Notes under the pieces: generated by a model
The model's database searches: none
What the model was told of the DNA's origin: nothing
What the model saw: only the letters and a program-made list of their open reading frames with translations
Shown: in pieces, positions 5,891-6,175 of the stretch
Position numbering within the stretch: the stretch's first letter is position 1
Layout of the letters: the number at the start of each line of letters is the position of its first letter
Assembly: GCA_900766645.1 (NCBI GenBank)
Contig: CAAFWD010000027.1
Coordinates: 1-6,175, forward strand
Direction of reading: 5' to 3'
DNA: 6,175 bases
DNA from: an uncultured Cetobacterium sp.
GTDB taxonomy: Bacteria; Fusobacteriota; Fusobacteriia; Fusobacteriales; Fusobacteriaceae
Program-made: the position numbers and the translations under genes

Positions 5891-6175
5891 ATGAAAAAAA
5901 TAGAAAGAGCAACAATAATAGTTTTAGATAGTGCTGGAGTAGGTGCTTTACCAGATGCCAAAGAGTTTGGAGATGAAGGAACAAATACAATGGGAAATAT
6001 AGCCCTTGCAACAGGGGGGCTAAACCTAAAAAATATGGAGAGATTAGGATTAGGAAATATTGTAGAAATTTTAGGTGTTGAAAAAGAATCAGATTCTTTA
6101 GGAGCTTTTGGTAAAGCTGAGGAGTTATCAAAAGGGAAAGATACAACAACAGGACATTGGGAAATAGCAGGAGTA
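5891..6175 (+). CDS. deoB: Phosphopentomutase DeoB, 5' part only
   Basis: The first 95 codons are visible and the frame is open to the window edge; full DeoB is about 390-400 residues. The enzyme interconverts (deoxy)ribose 1-phosphate and 5-phosphate, linking nucleoside phosphorolysis to central metabolism. It belongs to the alkaline phosphatase-like, two-metal superfamily. The start MKKIERATIIVLDSAGVGA contains the metal ligand D13. GDEGTNTMGNIA (27-38) and RLGLGNI (51-57) are family hallmarks. KDTTTGHWE (83-91) includes T85, which aligns by number and motif with the phosphorylated Thr85 of Bacillus cereus phosphopentomutase. AAAGGAG ends five bases before the ATG. Only about 20 bases separate the upstream T run from the start codon, leaving no room for a promoter after the hairpin, so expression probably depends on readthrough from bmp or on a promoter inside bmp. 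Confidence 0.95.
   Translation, partial: MKKIERATIIVLDSAGVGALPDAKEFGDEGTNTMGNIALATGGLNLKNMERLGLGNIVEILGVEKESDSLGAFGKAEELSKGKDTTTGHWEIAGV

Noticed and set aside
5868..6149. Minus-strand open frame of 93 codons antisense to deoB
   Set aside because: Its translation is an almost pure Leu/Phe/Tyr run, which is the expected mirror of AT-rich coding DNA. The plus strand here encodes clear DeoB motifs, including KDTTTGHWE.

Overview
The window is AT-rich, with about a third or less G+C by eye. Every gene in it is on the plus strand. A radA-disA pair, a CsoR-controlled copper ATPase and a basic-membrane-protein (BMP) family solute-binding protein next to deoB, with strong AGGAGG ribosome binding sites and an A/T-ending codon bias, suggest a low-GC anaerobe. 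My best guess is the Fusobacteriota (Fusobacterium/Cetobacterium-like), with Firmicutes as the alternative. The taxon is inferred from general style and was not tested by any search.

Layout. (1) Bases 1-1935 hold the 3' part of radA and the complete disA, which overlap by 8 bases and are closed by a clear intrinsic terminator at about 1936-1965. This is a genome-maintenance and second-messenger unit: a recombination branch-migration helicase and a DNA-scanning diadenylate cyclase. (2) Bases 1966-4799 hold a copper-homeostasis operon: an extended -10 promoter, a G-tract/C-tract palindrome fitting a CsoR-type operator, the copper-exporting P1B ATPase copA, and its probable repressor csoR 12 bases downstream. 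Copper binding to CsoR should release the promoter and raise export; because csoR is in the same transcript, the circuit is autoregulated. (3) Bases 4800-6175 hold a promoter, a secreted BMP/PnrA-type nucleoside-binding protein without a lipobox cysteine, a GC-rich hairpin, and the 5' end of deoB (phosphopentomutase). Together these suggest nucleoside capture and use of its pentose phosphate.

Both ends of the window cut through genes: radA lacks its N-terminal part and deoB its C-terminal part. No intergenic stretch exceeds 300 bases. I saw no tRNA, rRNA, CRISPR array, insertion sequence, phage gene or broken gene. The region looks like ordinary, well-preserved chromosomal sequence. The points worth a second look are regulatory (the compound copper operator, the palindromic bmp promoter, the hairpin before deoB) and small protein features (duplicated HMA domains with a repeat-built linker, the missing lipobox, the extra N-terminal cysteines of CsoR). 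I found no convincing new system.
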